Of a stretch of 64,000 nucleotides of DNA, positions 17,599 to 26,260 are shown piece by piece (positions within the stretch are counted from its first letter, which is position 1; every line of letters begins with the position of its first letter). The notes beneath the pieces were generated by a model. The model was not told where the DNA came from. It did not search any database and was given only the letters and a program-made list of their open reading frames with translations. Origin of the DNA: JACPYM01 sp963699175. Its GTDB lineage: Bacteria > Acidobacteriota > Blastocatellia > RBC074. The position numbers and the translations under genes are program-made. The DNA is taken from contig OY969418.1 in the NCBI GenBank assembly GCA_963699175.1, forward strand, positions 7,564,001 to 7,628,000, written 5' to 3'.

Positions 17599-18378
17599 TC
17601 AGCGCACGATGACGCGCATCCACGAGGCGATCATCGCGGCGCCCATCACCTGGTCAATCGTCTTGAAGAGATTGCCCGGCACGACGACTGTGTCACCCGG
17701 TACAAGGTAGAGGTCTTTATCTTTGCCTTGCTCGACATTATTCAGGTTGACCGGCATCGCCAGCGTGTCGCCGCTCGGTTGCATCCGCAACACGTGAATC
17801 TTCTTTTTGTTGCCGTAGCGCGTGATGTAACCGGCTTTGGCTAAGGCTTCGGTCACATTCATGCGGCGCGTCATTTCATAAATGCCAGGCGTGGCGACAT
17901 CACCGACGATAAAAATCTTTTGGCTGTGCGAGGCGACCAGTTGCACGGTGACTTGCGGATCAATGATGTATTCCATCAAGCGGTCGCGCAGTTCTTTTTC
18001 GACCTCCGGGATAGTGCGCCCGGCCACTACAACGCGCCCGATCTGTGGGTAGCTGATTGCGCCGTCGGGCGGGATGGTGATGTTGGGGCGCGAATAGTTG
18101 GGCTTGTCGAAGACATCCACGTTGATCACGTCTTCCGGCCCCAGCCGCGTGGTGGTGAAGAAATTGTTGATGTAAGGCAAGACCGCCGCTTCGACTTCGG
18201 ACTTCTCTTCGCGGCGCAGGGCTTGGCGCTGTGCGTCGCTGAGTGTGCCCTGGTCTGCTTTCTGTTCGGCCGTCTTTGTTTTTTCTTCGCTCTGCGCCAG
18301 CGCGAACGAAGCAGCCGACAAGAGCAGCAATGTTGCCAATGGTAAACGAATCAGCCAATCAAACTGCTTGGACTGCAT
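17599..18378 (-). CDS. Polysaccharide export protein, Wza/SLBB family
   Basis: A 259-residue outer-membrane-type export protein with a signal peptide (cleavage near SFALAQ). The polysaccharide export domain covers about residues 75-155 (LGPEDVINVDVFDKPNYSR, ISYPQIGRVVVAGRTIPEVE) and an SLBB beta-grasp domain follows (KIFIVGDVATPGIYEM, YLVPGDTVVVPGN). There is no lipobox. It should form the exit channel for a Wzx/Wzy-type exopolysaccharide, working with the chain-length regulator and tyrosine kinase encoded upstream. It is the last gene of the minus-strand cluster 17599-23698. The family resembles export proteins of PEP-CTERM/XrtA loci. Confidence 0.9.
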   Translation of the reverse strand: MQSKQFDWLIRLPLATLLLLSAASFALAQSEEKTKTAEQKADQGTLSDAQRQALRREEKSEVEAAVLPYINNFFTTTRLGPEDVINVDVFDKPNYSRPNITIPPDGAISYPQIGRVVVAGRTIPEVEKELRDRLMEYIIDPQVTVQLVASHSQKIFIVGDVATPGIYEMTRRMNVTEALAKAGYITRYGNKKKIHVLRMQPSGDTLAMPVNLNNVEQGKDKDLYLVPGDTVVVPGNLFKTIDQVMGAAMIASWMRVIVR

Positions 18379-18427
18379 GCAACCTCCGACAGGAGCTTCG
18401 CTCCGATTTCAAATCTCAAGTCTGAAA

Positions 18428-19852
18428 TTATTGCCCGCGCCCCAAGAGCACGATCTTGACCGACTTGAGCATAATCCACAGATCGAAGAGCAGCGAGGCG
18501 TTTTTGATGTAATACAAATCGTATTGAAACTTTTGCAGCGCATCTTCGACCGACGAGCCGTAGCCGTAATTGACCTGTGCCCAGCCGGTCAAGCCCGGCT
18601 CGACCAAGTGGCGCTGGTTGTAGAACGGAACCTGCTGGCTCAATTGCTCGACGAAAAAGGCGCGTTCAGCGCGCGGCCCGACGAAGCTCATCTCGCCGCG
18701 CAACACATTGATGAATTGCGGCAACTCGTCGAGGCGCGCCTTGCGAATCCATTTGCCGACGCGCGTGATGCGTGCATCGCCCGTGCCCGACCATTGCGGG
18801 CCATCTTTTTCAGCGTCGGTGCACATCGAGCGGAATTTGATGATCGTGAAGGGCACGCCGTTTTTACCGACGCGTTCTTGCGTGTAAAAGATCGGGCCGC
18901 GCGAATCGAGCTTGATCGCGATGGCCGTAAAGAGCGCCAGCGGCAGCGCGAGTATCATGCCGAACAGCGCGAGCATGATATTGAAAATGCGCCGCCCCAT
19001 TTGCCAGAAGCGCCCGCGTTTCACCCCGCCGGAGAAGATCAACCAGCTTGGCCGCAGCATCTCCAGGCTGATCTTGCCCGTCAATCGTTCAAACAGCGCC
19101 GTGCCTTCCTCGATGGCGGCGTGACCTTGCAGCCGCAATTGGAGCAGTTGGTCTACCGGCAAGTGACCGCGCCGATCTTGCAGAGCAACGACGACGCAGT
19201 CAATCTTTTCGCGCTTGACCAACTCGGACAGCTCAGTGGTCACGCCCAAGACTTTCGGATTGAGAATGCTTTGGCCAACCAACGCCGGGTCTTCTGAAAC
19301 AAAGCCGACGACCTTGTAACCAAGGTCGCGCCGCAGCATGGCTTCGCGCGCAACGTCTTTGGCCAATGTATCGGTGCCGATAATCAGGATGCGTTCGCCC
19401 ATGCGCGGATGGCGCATCACCCAGTGAATGCCCAGCCGCCAGACGATCATCAGCGACAAAGCCATGATCATCGCGATAATCGGCACGCCGTTGCCATAGC
19501 GCACCACGCCTTTGCCTTCGATTTCTTCAAAATAGCCGAGTAGTAACGTTGGCCTCAGAAAGAAGACGATGCCGAGCAGGAGGCTGGCCATGCCGACGGC
19601 GCGAAACAGATCGGTCAACAATTCGCGCTTCGAACGCGGCGCGGCTACGTTGTAGAGATCGAAGAGATAGAAGACAAACTGGCAGATGACGGTCGTAAAA
19701 ACAGTCTTCAACAAGCCGCGCTGGCGGAAAAGAATAGATTCATAGTGTTCGGGGAATTGTAGGTAGAGGCTGAGCAGCACGACCGAGATGATCAGCCCGG
19801 CTTCAGCCACAAACAGGAGAAGAGTTTTTAACCAGATACCACGACGGAACAT
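18428..19852 (-). CDS. Polyprenyl glycosylphosphotransferase initiating exopolysaccharide synthesis
   Basis: The start is set at MFRRGIWLK (19852), giving 474 residues; the longer frame to 19939 would run through the hairpin at 19865-19903 and into the upstream kinase gene. The N-terminal half has about four transmembrane helices and a CoA-binding-like domain (RILIIGTDTLAKDVAREA). The C-terminal bacterial sugar transferase domain has FYTQERVGKNGVPFTIIKFR, RKARLDELPQFINVLRGEMS and FVGPR, then PGLTGWAQV. It transfers a sugar-1-phosphate to undecaprenyl phosphate. It resembles the PEP-CTERM-associated EpsB-type transferases. No good Shine-Dalgarno sequence precedes the ATG, which lies only 12 bases after the hairpin. 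Confidence 0.9.
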   Translation of the reverse strand: MFRRGIWLKTLLLFVAEAGLIISVVLLSLYLQFPEHYESILFRQRGLLKTVFTTVICQFVFYLFDLYNVAAPRSKRELLTDLFRAVGMASLLLGIVFFLRPTLLLGYFEEIEGKGVVRYGNGVPIIAMIMALSLMIVWRLGIHWVMRHPRMGERILIIGTDTLAKDVAREAMLRRDLGYKVVGFVSEDPALVGQSILNPKVLGVTTELSELVKREKIDCVVVALQDRRGHLPVDQLLQLRLQGHAAIEEGTALFERLTGKISLEMLRPSWLIFSGGVKRGRFWQMGRRIFNIMLALFGMILALPLALFTAIAIKLDSRGPIFYTQERVGKNGVPFTIIKFRSMCTDAEKDGPQWSGTGDARITRVGKWIRKARLDELPQFINVLRGEMSFVGPRAERAFFVEQLSQQVPFYNQRHLVEPGLTGWAQVNYGYGSSVEDALQKFQYDLYYIKNASLLFDLWIMLKSVKIVLLGRGQ

Positions 19853-19864
19853 AAGAGGGAGTAA

Positions 19865-19903
19865 TTCAGCCTGCGAGTTCAAGCATTGAACTCGCAGGCT
19901 GAA
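19865..19903. repeat. 18-bp perfect stem with 3-nt loop inside the polysaccharide cluster
   Basis: TTCAGCCTGCGAGTTCAA (19865-19882) pairs perfectly with 19886-19903. On the transcribed (minus) strand it falls between the kinase stop at 19912 and the transferase start at 19852, ending 12 bases before the ATG. There is no U-run, so it is more likely an mRNA-stability or translation-limiting hairpin, or a repeat insertion, than a terminator. Confidence 0.9.
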
Positions 19904-19911
19904 CCTCGTGT

Positions 19912-21036
19912 TTATAAATTCAACCTTCGTCCAAGCCAACTATCGCGCACGCGCGGCGCCAAGGCCGACCAAAGCAAACTGGTAGATCCGTTGCGATCGT
20001 GCCCATTCAGATAAGCCTCGTAATCGCTGATCCCCTGCACGTCGGCAGCGCCATTGAGCACGGCTCCCAGGATGCGTAGTTCAGCCAAGGCTTCGATGGC
20101 TTGTTCGACGGTTTCATAAGGCGCAAAGCCGGAACGCACGACGAATAATACAGCATCAGCGTAATTAGCCAGCAAGCGCGCATCGGCGAAAGGCCGGACG
20201 GGCGGCGAGTCAATCAAAATGAAATCGAAATAGCGCCGTAGTTCTTGCAAGACCACTTGAAAACGTGGGCCGGAGAGCAACTCGGTCGGCCTGGTCGTCT
20301 CGCGCTTGACCGGCAGCAAGTAAAGCTCGTGATCGGCCAGTCGCGAGACGGCGTCAAACAACTCGGTCTTCTCCTGCAAAACTTCGGCAAAGCCGGTGAA
20401 GGGTTTTAACCCCAGATAGGGCGCTACACTCGGGCGGCGCAGGTCGCCGTCAATCACCAGCACGCGGCGGTTGGGCGATTGCGCAATCGCCAGCGCCAGA
20501 TTGAGTATCGTCGCGGTTTTACCTTCGCCCGTCACCGCGCTGGTCACGACGATAACTTGCGTGCGTTCGCGCTCGGCGGCGTGGAAAAGCTGCGTGCGCA
20601 ACATGCGGTATTGCTCGCACCCGGCGGCGTGCGGTTCGCGCAGCATCAACAGGCGCATGTGCACTTCGCCCTCTTTGACCTGGGCCAGCGCAATTGGCGG
20701 TAGTTCGAGCAACTGTGCCGGGTGAAAGCCATTGGTCAGAGCTGTTTCGGACGCGACGACCGGCAGGGTTGTGGCTTTGCCATGATCGGGCAACAGCAGG
20801 GAAGAGTTAGTTGCATACGCGGTTTCCGCCTGCATACGCGCGGCGCCGGGCAACAGCAGCCCTTCATTCGAGCGTGGCCCGATGGGCGTACCGGTGCGCG
20901 CAGGCAGTTCGAAACCTGTCGTCTCCTCCTGTCCAACCGTGGCAGGTGTGCCCGTGGCCGCGGCTAACGGGTCGTGCACGTCGTGATTCTTCTTGTGTTT
21001 TTGCGCGCGCTGAAGCGCTTCAAATACTCTTGCCAT
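19912..21036 (-). CDS. Bacterial tyrosine autokinase (CpsD/Wzc kinase domain), polysaccharide synthesis
   Basis: A 374-residue cytosolic BY-kinase. Walker A is VTSAVTGEGKTATILNLALA (about residue 162), Walker A' is VLVIDGDLRRPS and Walker B is FILIDSPP. The N-terminal ~130 residues are low-complexity and begin MARVFEALQRAQKH, the start typical of kinases in XrtA loci. There is no obvious C-terminal tyrosine cluster; only a single YEAY motif lies near the end. It should associate with the membrane chain-length protein encoded at 22103-23698 and cycle phosphorylation to control polymer length. It sits four bases downstream of the ATPase gene. Confidence 0.88.
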   Translation of the reverse strand: MARVFEALQRAQKHKKNHDVHDPLAAATGTPATVGQEETTGFELPARTGTPIGPRSNEGLLLPGAARMQAETAYATNSSLLLPDHGKATTLPVVASETALTNGFHPAQLLELPPIALAQVKEGEVHMRLLMLREPHAAGCEQYRMLRTQLFHAAERERTQVIVVTSAVTGEGKTATILNLALAIAQSPNRRVLVIDGDLRRPSVAPYLGLKPFTGFAEVLQEKTELFDAVSRLADHELYLLPVKRETTRPTELLSGPRFQVVLQELRRYFDFILIDSPPVRPFADARLLANYADAVLFVVRSGFAPYETVEQAIEALAELRILGAVLNGAADVQGISDYEAYLNGHDRNGSTSLLWSALAPRVRDSWLGRRLNL

Positions 21037-21040
21037 AACT

Positions 21041-22096
21041 TCAACTCGCTTTGGCGCTCTCTTCGTGAGTGCTGACCAGTGTCAGCGTAGGCTCTTCGCG
21101 CGTGGTCGTGCCATCTGTCAAATCTGTTTCACTGCTGTCGTTGGTTTTAGCTGGTTTGCCGTTGTCGGAGCCACGTTTGCGGCGGCGCGGTTTGGCTTCT
21201 TCGAGCCAACTCTCTTCGATCTCTTCGCGCATGATTGGCAGGGCGGGCAGCTTGCCTTCCATCACCGCCTGCGGGTCGTCTTCGATCATCGGTTGCAATA
21301 GATCGAGCGAGTCGGCCACTTCGGCGATGATCTGCGCCGTGATGACGCGCGCATTTGTCGCAAAGCCCGTCAGCATCGCGTTGTCGCAGAGATTGTTGAT
21401 TAGGCGCGGGATGCCTTCCGACGCGCGATAGATCAACGCAATGGCGTTGGCCGTGAATAAATCCAGGCGCGTCGCCCCGGCCACTTTCAAACGCGTGCGG
21501 ATGTAGGCCGAGACTTCCTCGACCTTGAGCGGCTTGATTTCGCAACGCAGACTGATGCGCTGTTTGAGTTGGCGCATTTCGGGGCGATTGAGCGTGGTGC
21601 GCAATTCCGGCTGGCCGACCAGGATGATCTGCAATTGCTTCTCGGTGTAAGTCTCGAAGTTGAGCAGCAAACGCACCTCTTCCATCAACTCGCGGCTCAA
21701 ACCGTGCGCCTCGTCCAGCACCACTACTGTGCGCAGCCCGCGCGAATGGCGCATCATCAGCAAGCGGCCCAGCTTCATCAGTAAATCCGATTTCGACGTG
21801 TACGAGCCAAGCTCGAAATCCGCCGCCAGGTGCTCATAAAACTCTGACACTGACAGGCCGGGGTTGAAGATATTCGACGTGAGTACACTGCGATCCAAAC
21901 GCGAAATCATCGAGCGCAGCATAGTCGTTTTGCCCGTGCCCACTTCGCCGGTGACGACGATCAAGCCTTTGCCGTGCTGAATGCCGTAATGCAGATTAGC
22001 CATCACCTCGCGGTGGCTATCCGTAAAATAGAGAAAGCGCGGGTCGGGCGTCAGGCTAAACGGGATGTCTTGTAAGCCGTAAAATTGGAGGTACAT
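21041..22096 (-). CDS. ExeA-like AAA ATPase of a polysaccharide/exosortase locus
   Basis: A 351-residue ATPase starting MYLQFYGLQDIPFSLTPDPR, a characteristic ExeA/GspA opening. Walker A is VVTGEVGTGKTTMLR, Walker B is RTVVVLDEAHGLS, and sensor and arginine-finger motifs follow (LRTTLNRPEMRQLKQRISLR). The domain ends near residue 275; the Lys/Arg/Glu-rich tail is variable. This version, placed between a chain-length protein and a BY-kinase, corresponds to the ATPase found in PEP-CTERM/XrtA loci, whose exact role is unknown. It starts six bases after the upstream gene stops, so it is cotranscribed. Confidence 0.9.
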   Translation of the reverse strand: MYLQFYGLQDIPFSLTPDPRFLYFTDSHREVMANLHYGIQHGKGLIVVTGEVGTGKTTMLRSMISRLDRSVLTSNIFNPGLSVSEFYEHLAADFELGSYTSKSDLLMKLGRLLMMRHSRGLRTVVVLDEAHGLSRELMEEVRLLLNFETYTEKQLQIILVGQPELRTTLNRPEMRQLKQRISLRCEIKPLKVEEVSAYIRTRLKVAGATRLDLFTANAIALIYRASEGIPRLINNLCDNAMLTGFATNARVITAQIIAEVADSLDLLQPMIEDDPQAVMEGKLPALPIMREEIEESWLEEAKPRRRKRGSDNGKPAKTNDSSETDLTDGTTTREEPTLTLVSTHEESAKAS

Positions 22097-22102
22097 AATT
22101 CA

Positions 22103-23698
22103 TCAATAAGATGATTGCGTGAATATATCCAGCACGCGCGAAACTTTAATTAACTGATAGAGCACCGGCCATGAGATCAGAATCAACAACAATGCCCCAA
22201 CAAACTTGACGGCGCTCACGAGCGGCAGCCAGCGGCGCTCGCTTTCGCTGTAAAGCTGCGGCACGGCGACCAGCAGCGGCAGATGGGCGTAATGCACTAC
22301 GTCACGCGCATCGCGGATCGTCACCAAATCGCGCGCCATTGATGCGCCCGCCGCAATCAGGCCGACCGCCAAGCCGAGCAGCAGCGAGAGCGGGTACAAG
22401 ATGCGGCGCGGCGGCGAAACGGGTTGTTCGGGCAAGCTGGCCGGGTCAACCAGCCGGAAGGTCTCGCCGCTGAAATCGTTAATGACTTTGGCGCTGAAGC
22501 GCGCGTTGTCCTGCTGCGCCAGCAGGTCGTCGTAGCGCTTGCGCAGCGTCATGTAGTCGCGGTCAATCTTCAATGCCTCGACCGCCAGCAGCGGCGTCGA
22601 ATTCAACCGCTTCTGCAATTCATTGAAGCGGGCGTTGATGCGCTCAAGCTCTTCTTCTTTTTGCTTCAGCGCGCGCTTGTCCGCCGCGATTCTGAGTTCG
22701 AGCTGCGCCGCTTGTGTGTTGTTGCTGCGGGCGGCGCGTTTGACCTGCTTGTTCTGGTCGTCGGTCTTGCGCAGATCGTCCATCTCGGCGTTGAGACTTT
22801 CGATCTCGGCGCGCACGAGTTTCACTTCGGGCGCTTTCTCGGTGTATTCGGTCAACAGCTTTTTGAGCTTGCCTTCCAACTCGGCGCGGCGCGTGCGCAG
22901 TTGGCCTTCGGTCTGGCCGACAGAGAGTGACGTTTCCGGCTCGACTTCGGCTTGCGATTTGAGCGCACCCAGCAGTTGTTCGCTCGTGTCAATCTGGCTG
23001 CGCAGCGCATCAATCGAGGTCTGTTGCGACTGGCGCACCAAGCCGAGGCTGTTCAACTGGCCAACCAGGCTCTGCTCTTGATTCGGACTGGCGTCGGGGT
23101 TGGTGACGAAGTAACGCGCACGTTCGGTCTCGATCTTTTCGAGCTGCCCCCTCACGTCTTTGACACGCTCTTCGATCTGGTCAACCGTGGCATAGACCTT
23201 TTGCAGTTCGCTGTCGGAGTTGGCGTAGATGATGCGCGAGGCCAATTCCGCCGTCACGTCGCGCGCTTTTTCGGGCTTGGCGTGGCGGAACGAAATGGTA
23301 AAAGCGTAGACGCCCTGCGAAGCCGATTGGGTTTTGACATCAATATGTTTGACCATGCGCTCGACTACCGACTCGATGGGCGCGTTCTGTTTGCGTTGTT
23401 CGGGGTAGAGGTCGAAGCGTTCGATCAGGCGTTGCAACTCGCTGCGGCTGGTGACGAGCTTCTGAATCGTGCTCAAGCGTGCGTTGACATCGAGCGTGTT
23501 GACCGGCTGCATGTAACTGGTCGAGACCTTTGGCGGGTCAACGATGATGAGCGAGGTAGACTCGTACACATCCGGCAGCTTTTTGATCGCGTAACACAAC
23601 GCGCCACTGACGATCAGGAAGGGCACGAGGATGTAGTAGCGCCGACGCCACAACATCAGCAGATATTCGGCAGGAGTACGAACACGAAAACTTGCCAT
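22103..23698 (-). CDS. Wzz/GumC-type polysaccharide chain-length regulator
   Basis: A 531-residue inner-membrane polysaccharide co-polymerase. A Wzz domain with a first transmembrane helix at about residues 18-38 (YYILVPFLIVSGALCYAIKK) is followed by a long periplasmic coiled coil (about 165-400, with heptads around RTRRAELEGKLKKLLTE). A second helix pair occurs near residues 430 and 495-515 after the conserved FRLVDPASLPEQPVSPPR proline-rich motif. ATG 23698 is taken over the GTG one codon upstream. It lacks a fused kinase domain, which is instead supplied by the gene at 19912-21036. As first gene of the cluster, its promoter must lie in 23699-24252. Confidence 0.9.
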   Translation of the reverse strand: MASFRVRTPAEYLLMLWRRRYYILVPFLIVSGALCYAIKKLPDVYESTSLIIVDPPKVSTSYMQPVNTLDVNARLSTIQKLVTSRSELQRLIERFDLYPEQRKQNAPIESVVERMVKHIDVKTQSASQGVYAFTISFRHAKPEKARDVTAELASRIIYANSDSELQKVYATVDQIEERVKDVRGQLEKIETERARYFVTNPDASPNQEQSLVGQLNSLGLVRQSQQTSIDALRSQIDTSEQLLGALKSQAEVEPETSLSVGQTEGQLRTRRAELEGKLKKLLTEYTEKAPEVKLVRAEIESLNAEMDDLRKTDDQNKQVKRAARSNNTQAAQLELRIAADKRALKQKEEELERINARFNELQKRLNSTPLLAVEALKIDRDYMTLRKRYDDLLAQQDNARFSAKVINDFSGETFRLVDPASLPEQPVSPPRRILYPLSLLLGLAVGLIAAGASMARDLVTIRDARDVVHYAHLPLLVAVPQLYSESERRWLPLVSAVKFVGALLLILISWPVLYQLIKVSRVLDIFTQSSY

Positions 23699-24252
23699 CA
23701 CCTTTGCCTACGGAATTGGAGTCACACAACCGGTCAGGCTGCGTTGTTTGTGGTATCACGGGGGGCGAGCAACCTAATAGGCTGCACTCAGACAGGTCGT
23801 GCTACAACGCTGAACGGCGCTTGTGTTCGGAGATGCGCGTGTCGCGGGGAAAGGAAACTTCGGGGCATCAAAGCTCCAATCAACGTTCGCACGTTAAAGC
23901 TTTAGTCGAACTATTTGTGGACGCCGGATTATAGCCGACCCACCACGGCAGCGTCGAGTGATTTTACTGGCACAAGGTGGCCTACGGGCGCATTTCTTGC
24001 TTGAGCCAAAAGCGCACCGATAGTAGGATACGGCCCGTTCGTCTGGCCTTGAAGTGGTAGCACTGGCAGGCCAGCTTGGGCGGACCCGAGAGCACCGCGT
24101 TACGCAGCATTCCTCGACACGAGAAGTAAAGCGAAAAATTTTCTCAAAATCTTTCTCGAAAATGACGCCCCGTCGCGCGCTTCTGCTCGCCCTGGCGCGA
24201 CGTCGCCACAGACAACCTGAAGTGAACAGCGCAAATATTTGTTACAACCACT
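23699..24252. other. 554-base divergent intergenic region
   Basis: No gene, long inverted repeat or RNA element is visible here. It should contain the promoters of both the minus-strand polysaccharide operon and the plus-strand ABC ATPase gene, but I find no convincing -35/-10 pair. Short open frames that cross it lack ribosome-binding sites and family features. Confidence 0.6.
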
Positions 24253-25194
24253 ATGTCGCATACCATCACCGTCAACCACATCAGCAAAAGCTACGGCGAA
24301 TTCGTAGCGGTCAATGACCTGTCGCTAGAAGTCCGTCAAGGCAGCATCTACGGTCTGCTTGGCCCCAATGGCGCAGGCAAATCCACCACGATCCGCATGA
24401 TCGTCAACATCACGATACCCGACCAGGGCGAGATTCGTCTCTTCGGCGAACCGATGAATGAACGGCTGCAGGAACGAGTCGGCTATTTGCCCGAAGATCG
24501 TGGTTTGTATAAAAAGATGAAGATCGGCGAACAACTGCTCTTTTTTGCCGAACTCAAGGGGCTTAAGCGCAACGACGCGAAGAAGCGCGTGGATACCTGG
24601 CTGGAGCGCGTAGGAATGAGCGATTGGAAGCTCAAACGTTGGGAAGAACTTTCCAAGGGCATGCAGCAGAAGGTTCAATTTATCTCGACCATCCTGCACG
24701 ACCCTGACCTCGTCATTCTCGACGAACCTTTTTCCGGTCTCGACCCGATCAATGCCAACCTGCTTAAAGACATCGTTCAGGAGCTCAAGCAGCGCCACAA
24801 AACCATCATCTTCTCGACCCATTTGATGGAACAGGCCGAAGAATTGTGCGACGAAATCTGCCTCATCAATCGCGGGCGCAAGGTCTTGAGCGGCACACTA
24901 CGCGAGGTGAAGCACAGCTTCGGCTGGCGTAGTGTGGCGCTCGATGGCGAAAATCTCGACGGCCTGCTGACCGGCCATCCGTTGGTCAAAGCCTGCACGC
25001 CGGGCCGCCATCACTTCGAAGTGATAATGCAAGAAGGCGCCGATCCCCAGGAGTTGTTGAAGCATCTGGTCAGCGCCAATGTTCGCTTGACGCGGTTTGA
25101 GTTGGTTGCCCCCTCGCTCAATGAAATCTTTATCGAGAGCGTGAAGCGCGCTAACGAGCAGGGGAAACAGCCGCTGAATGGAAGCAGACAGTAG
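24253..25194 (+). CDS. ABC transporter ATP-binding protein (NatA-like, DUF4162 tail)
   Basis: A 313-residue ATPase. Walker A is GLLGPNGAGKST, the Q-loop is in VGYLPEDRGLY, the signature is LSKGMQQK (a KGMQQK variant of LSGGQ), Walker B is LVILDEPFSGLDP, and the switch His is in IIFSTHLMEQ. Residues ~215-300 form the DUF4162 domain seen on NatA-type ATPases of Na+ or drug efflux systems. The KGM signature and YLPEDRGLY motif are typical of that subgroup. The membrane permease that normally follows is absent: the gene is closed by a terminator at 25275. Either the permease lies elsewhere or it has been lost. Confidence 0.88.
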   Translation: MSHTITVNHISKSYGEFVAVNDLSLEVRQGSIYGLLGPNGAGKSTTIRMIVNITIPDQGEIRLFGEPMNERLQERVGYLPEDRGLYKKMKIGEQLLFFAELKGLKRNDAKKRVDTWLERVGMSDWKLKRWEELSKGMQQKVQFISTILHDPDLVILDEPFSGLDPINANLLKDIVQELKQRHKTIIFSTHLMEQAEELCDEICLINRGRKVLSGTLREVKHSFGWRSVALDGENLDGLLTGHPLVKACTPGRHHFEVIMQEGADPQELLKHLVSANVRLTRFELVAPSLNEIFIESVKRANEQGKQPLNGSRQ

Positions 25195-25274
25195 CTTGCT
25201 GGCACAACTCAAATTCCAGATTTCAACTTTGAGATTTGAACGGCCCGGTGGTTAAAATCGCCGCGCACACAAGT

Positions 25275-25320
25275 AAAGGCAAAAGGGCTTGCGCCGCATC
25301 TCCCTTTTGCCTTTTTATTT
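25275..25320 (+). terminator. Rho-independent terminator after the ABC ATPase
   Basis: A 13-bp perfect stem AAAGGCAAAAGGG/CCCTTTTGCCTTT with a 14-base loop is followed by TTATTT. It lies 80 bases downstream of the ABC ATPase stop and is in the correct orientation. Confidence 0.85.
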
Positions 25321-25348
25321 CGCTGGAGTGAATGATAGGCGGCTGCAG

Positions 25349-25449
25349 CTGAGGTGTTAGGGGGCGGTATCGGAGCAGTAATCCTTACGCGTGTATTAAC
25401 CACTTTCCAACCTGCACCCACTGCCCGATACCGCCCCCTAACACCTCAG
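25349..25449. repeat. 25-bp perfect inverted repeat, 51-nt loop
   Basis: Arms 25349-25373 and 25425-25449 (core GTGTTAGGGGGCGGTATCGG) are perfect complements. The structure sits between a terminator and the next gene. It is unlike a terminator and belongs to the general class of intergenic palindromes in this window. Confidence 0.92.
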
Positions 25450-25493
25450 TTTTATGTGACCAGGCTACTGGGCAGATAACTGGCCGAACTGCG

Positions 25494-26042
25494 ATGAAGA
25501 GAAAAAGCAAACGCGAAATGGTGCTAGACATTTACGACCGTGAAGCGATGGGTGAAGTCACGGCGCGCGAGATTGCGATCATTAACCAAGCCCTTGTCGA
25601 AGAGTTCGGCGAGGGTGGTGTTATGGATCCAGGGGAGATTACGCGGATTTTGGTGGACGAAGATTTGCCGGTGCGCTTCGAGCAGATTTTCCGTATGTCC
25701 ACGCGTGCGGAGAAATATGAAACCATCTTCAAGCACTTGCCGCGACTCGCCACACTCGAACAAGCCGCCGCCTCAATCCGTGAGATAGACACGCTCTACC
25801 GCAAATTTCAGCGCCGTGACGACCGCACCGGTGTGCGTTTTGCCCGCCAGACGGCGCGCAGTGGAAAACGAGAGGCCGAACAAGCGGCCAGTGATGAAAC
25901 ACAAAGCGACCGTTACCGCGCCGAACAGGCGGAGATTGCCCAATGGTTCACGGTCTGGCTGCAAACGCCAGACCTCTTTGAGCAATGGCTCCAACTTCGA
26001 CAGGCAACGGCTGATTACCGCAGCAAATTTTCTAGTACTTAA
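25494..26042 (+). CDS. Conserved-looking hypothetical protein
   Basis: A 182-residue soluble, strongly charged protein with no signal or membrane segment. The N-terminal ~100 residues look helical and ordered (EVTAREIAIINQALVEEFGE, GEITRILVDEDLPVRFEQIF), with an Asp/Glu-rich VDEDLP segment; the C-terminal part is Arg/Gln-rich. I do not recognise the family. Coding is supported by length, codon use like its neighbours and the plausible N-terminus, although no Shine-Dalgarno site is clear. It is flanked by an inverted repeat upstream and a possible weak terminator downstream, so it is probably monocistronic. Confidence 0.6.
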   Translation: MKRKSKREMVLDIYDREAMGEVTAREIAIINQALVEEFGEGGVMDPGEITRILVDEDLPVRFEQIFRMSTRAEKYETIFKHLPRLATLEQAAASIREIDTLYRKFQRRDDRTGVRFARQTARSGKREAEQAASDETQSDRYRAEQAEIAQWFTVWLQTPDLFEQWLQLRQATADYRSKFSST

Positions 26043-26074
26043 CTTAGGGGATGTGAGGAAGTAGAACAACTTAC

Positions 26075-26097
26075 GCCCAAACTGCACGGGCTTTTTT
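26075..26097 (+). terminator. Weak candidate terminator
   Basis: A short GCCC/GGGC stem is followed immediately by six Ts, 33 bases after the stop of the hypothetical gene. The stem is weak, so this is only a candidate. Confidence 0.3.
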
Positions 26098-26260
26098 GAG
26101 GCGGGCCATCCACGAGCCTGGTGCCGTAGCTCCTAAGACAGCCCGCCCTGGCCCCTAGCTAATTTCTTGCTAGGCATAAGTGTTAAAAGCTCAATCAGGG
26201 GAAACTTCCACTCTTTTCTGCGCGCGAGAGCAAAAAAAGTTGAGAGCTTTTACGCGCCGG

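Noticed and set aside
18245..19297. 350-codon plus-strand frame
   Set aside because: Antisense to the export and transferase genes; composition typical of a high-GC shadow.
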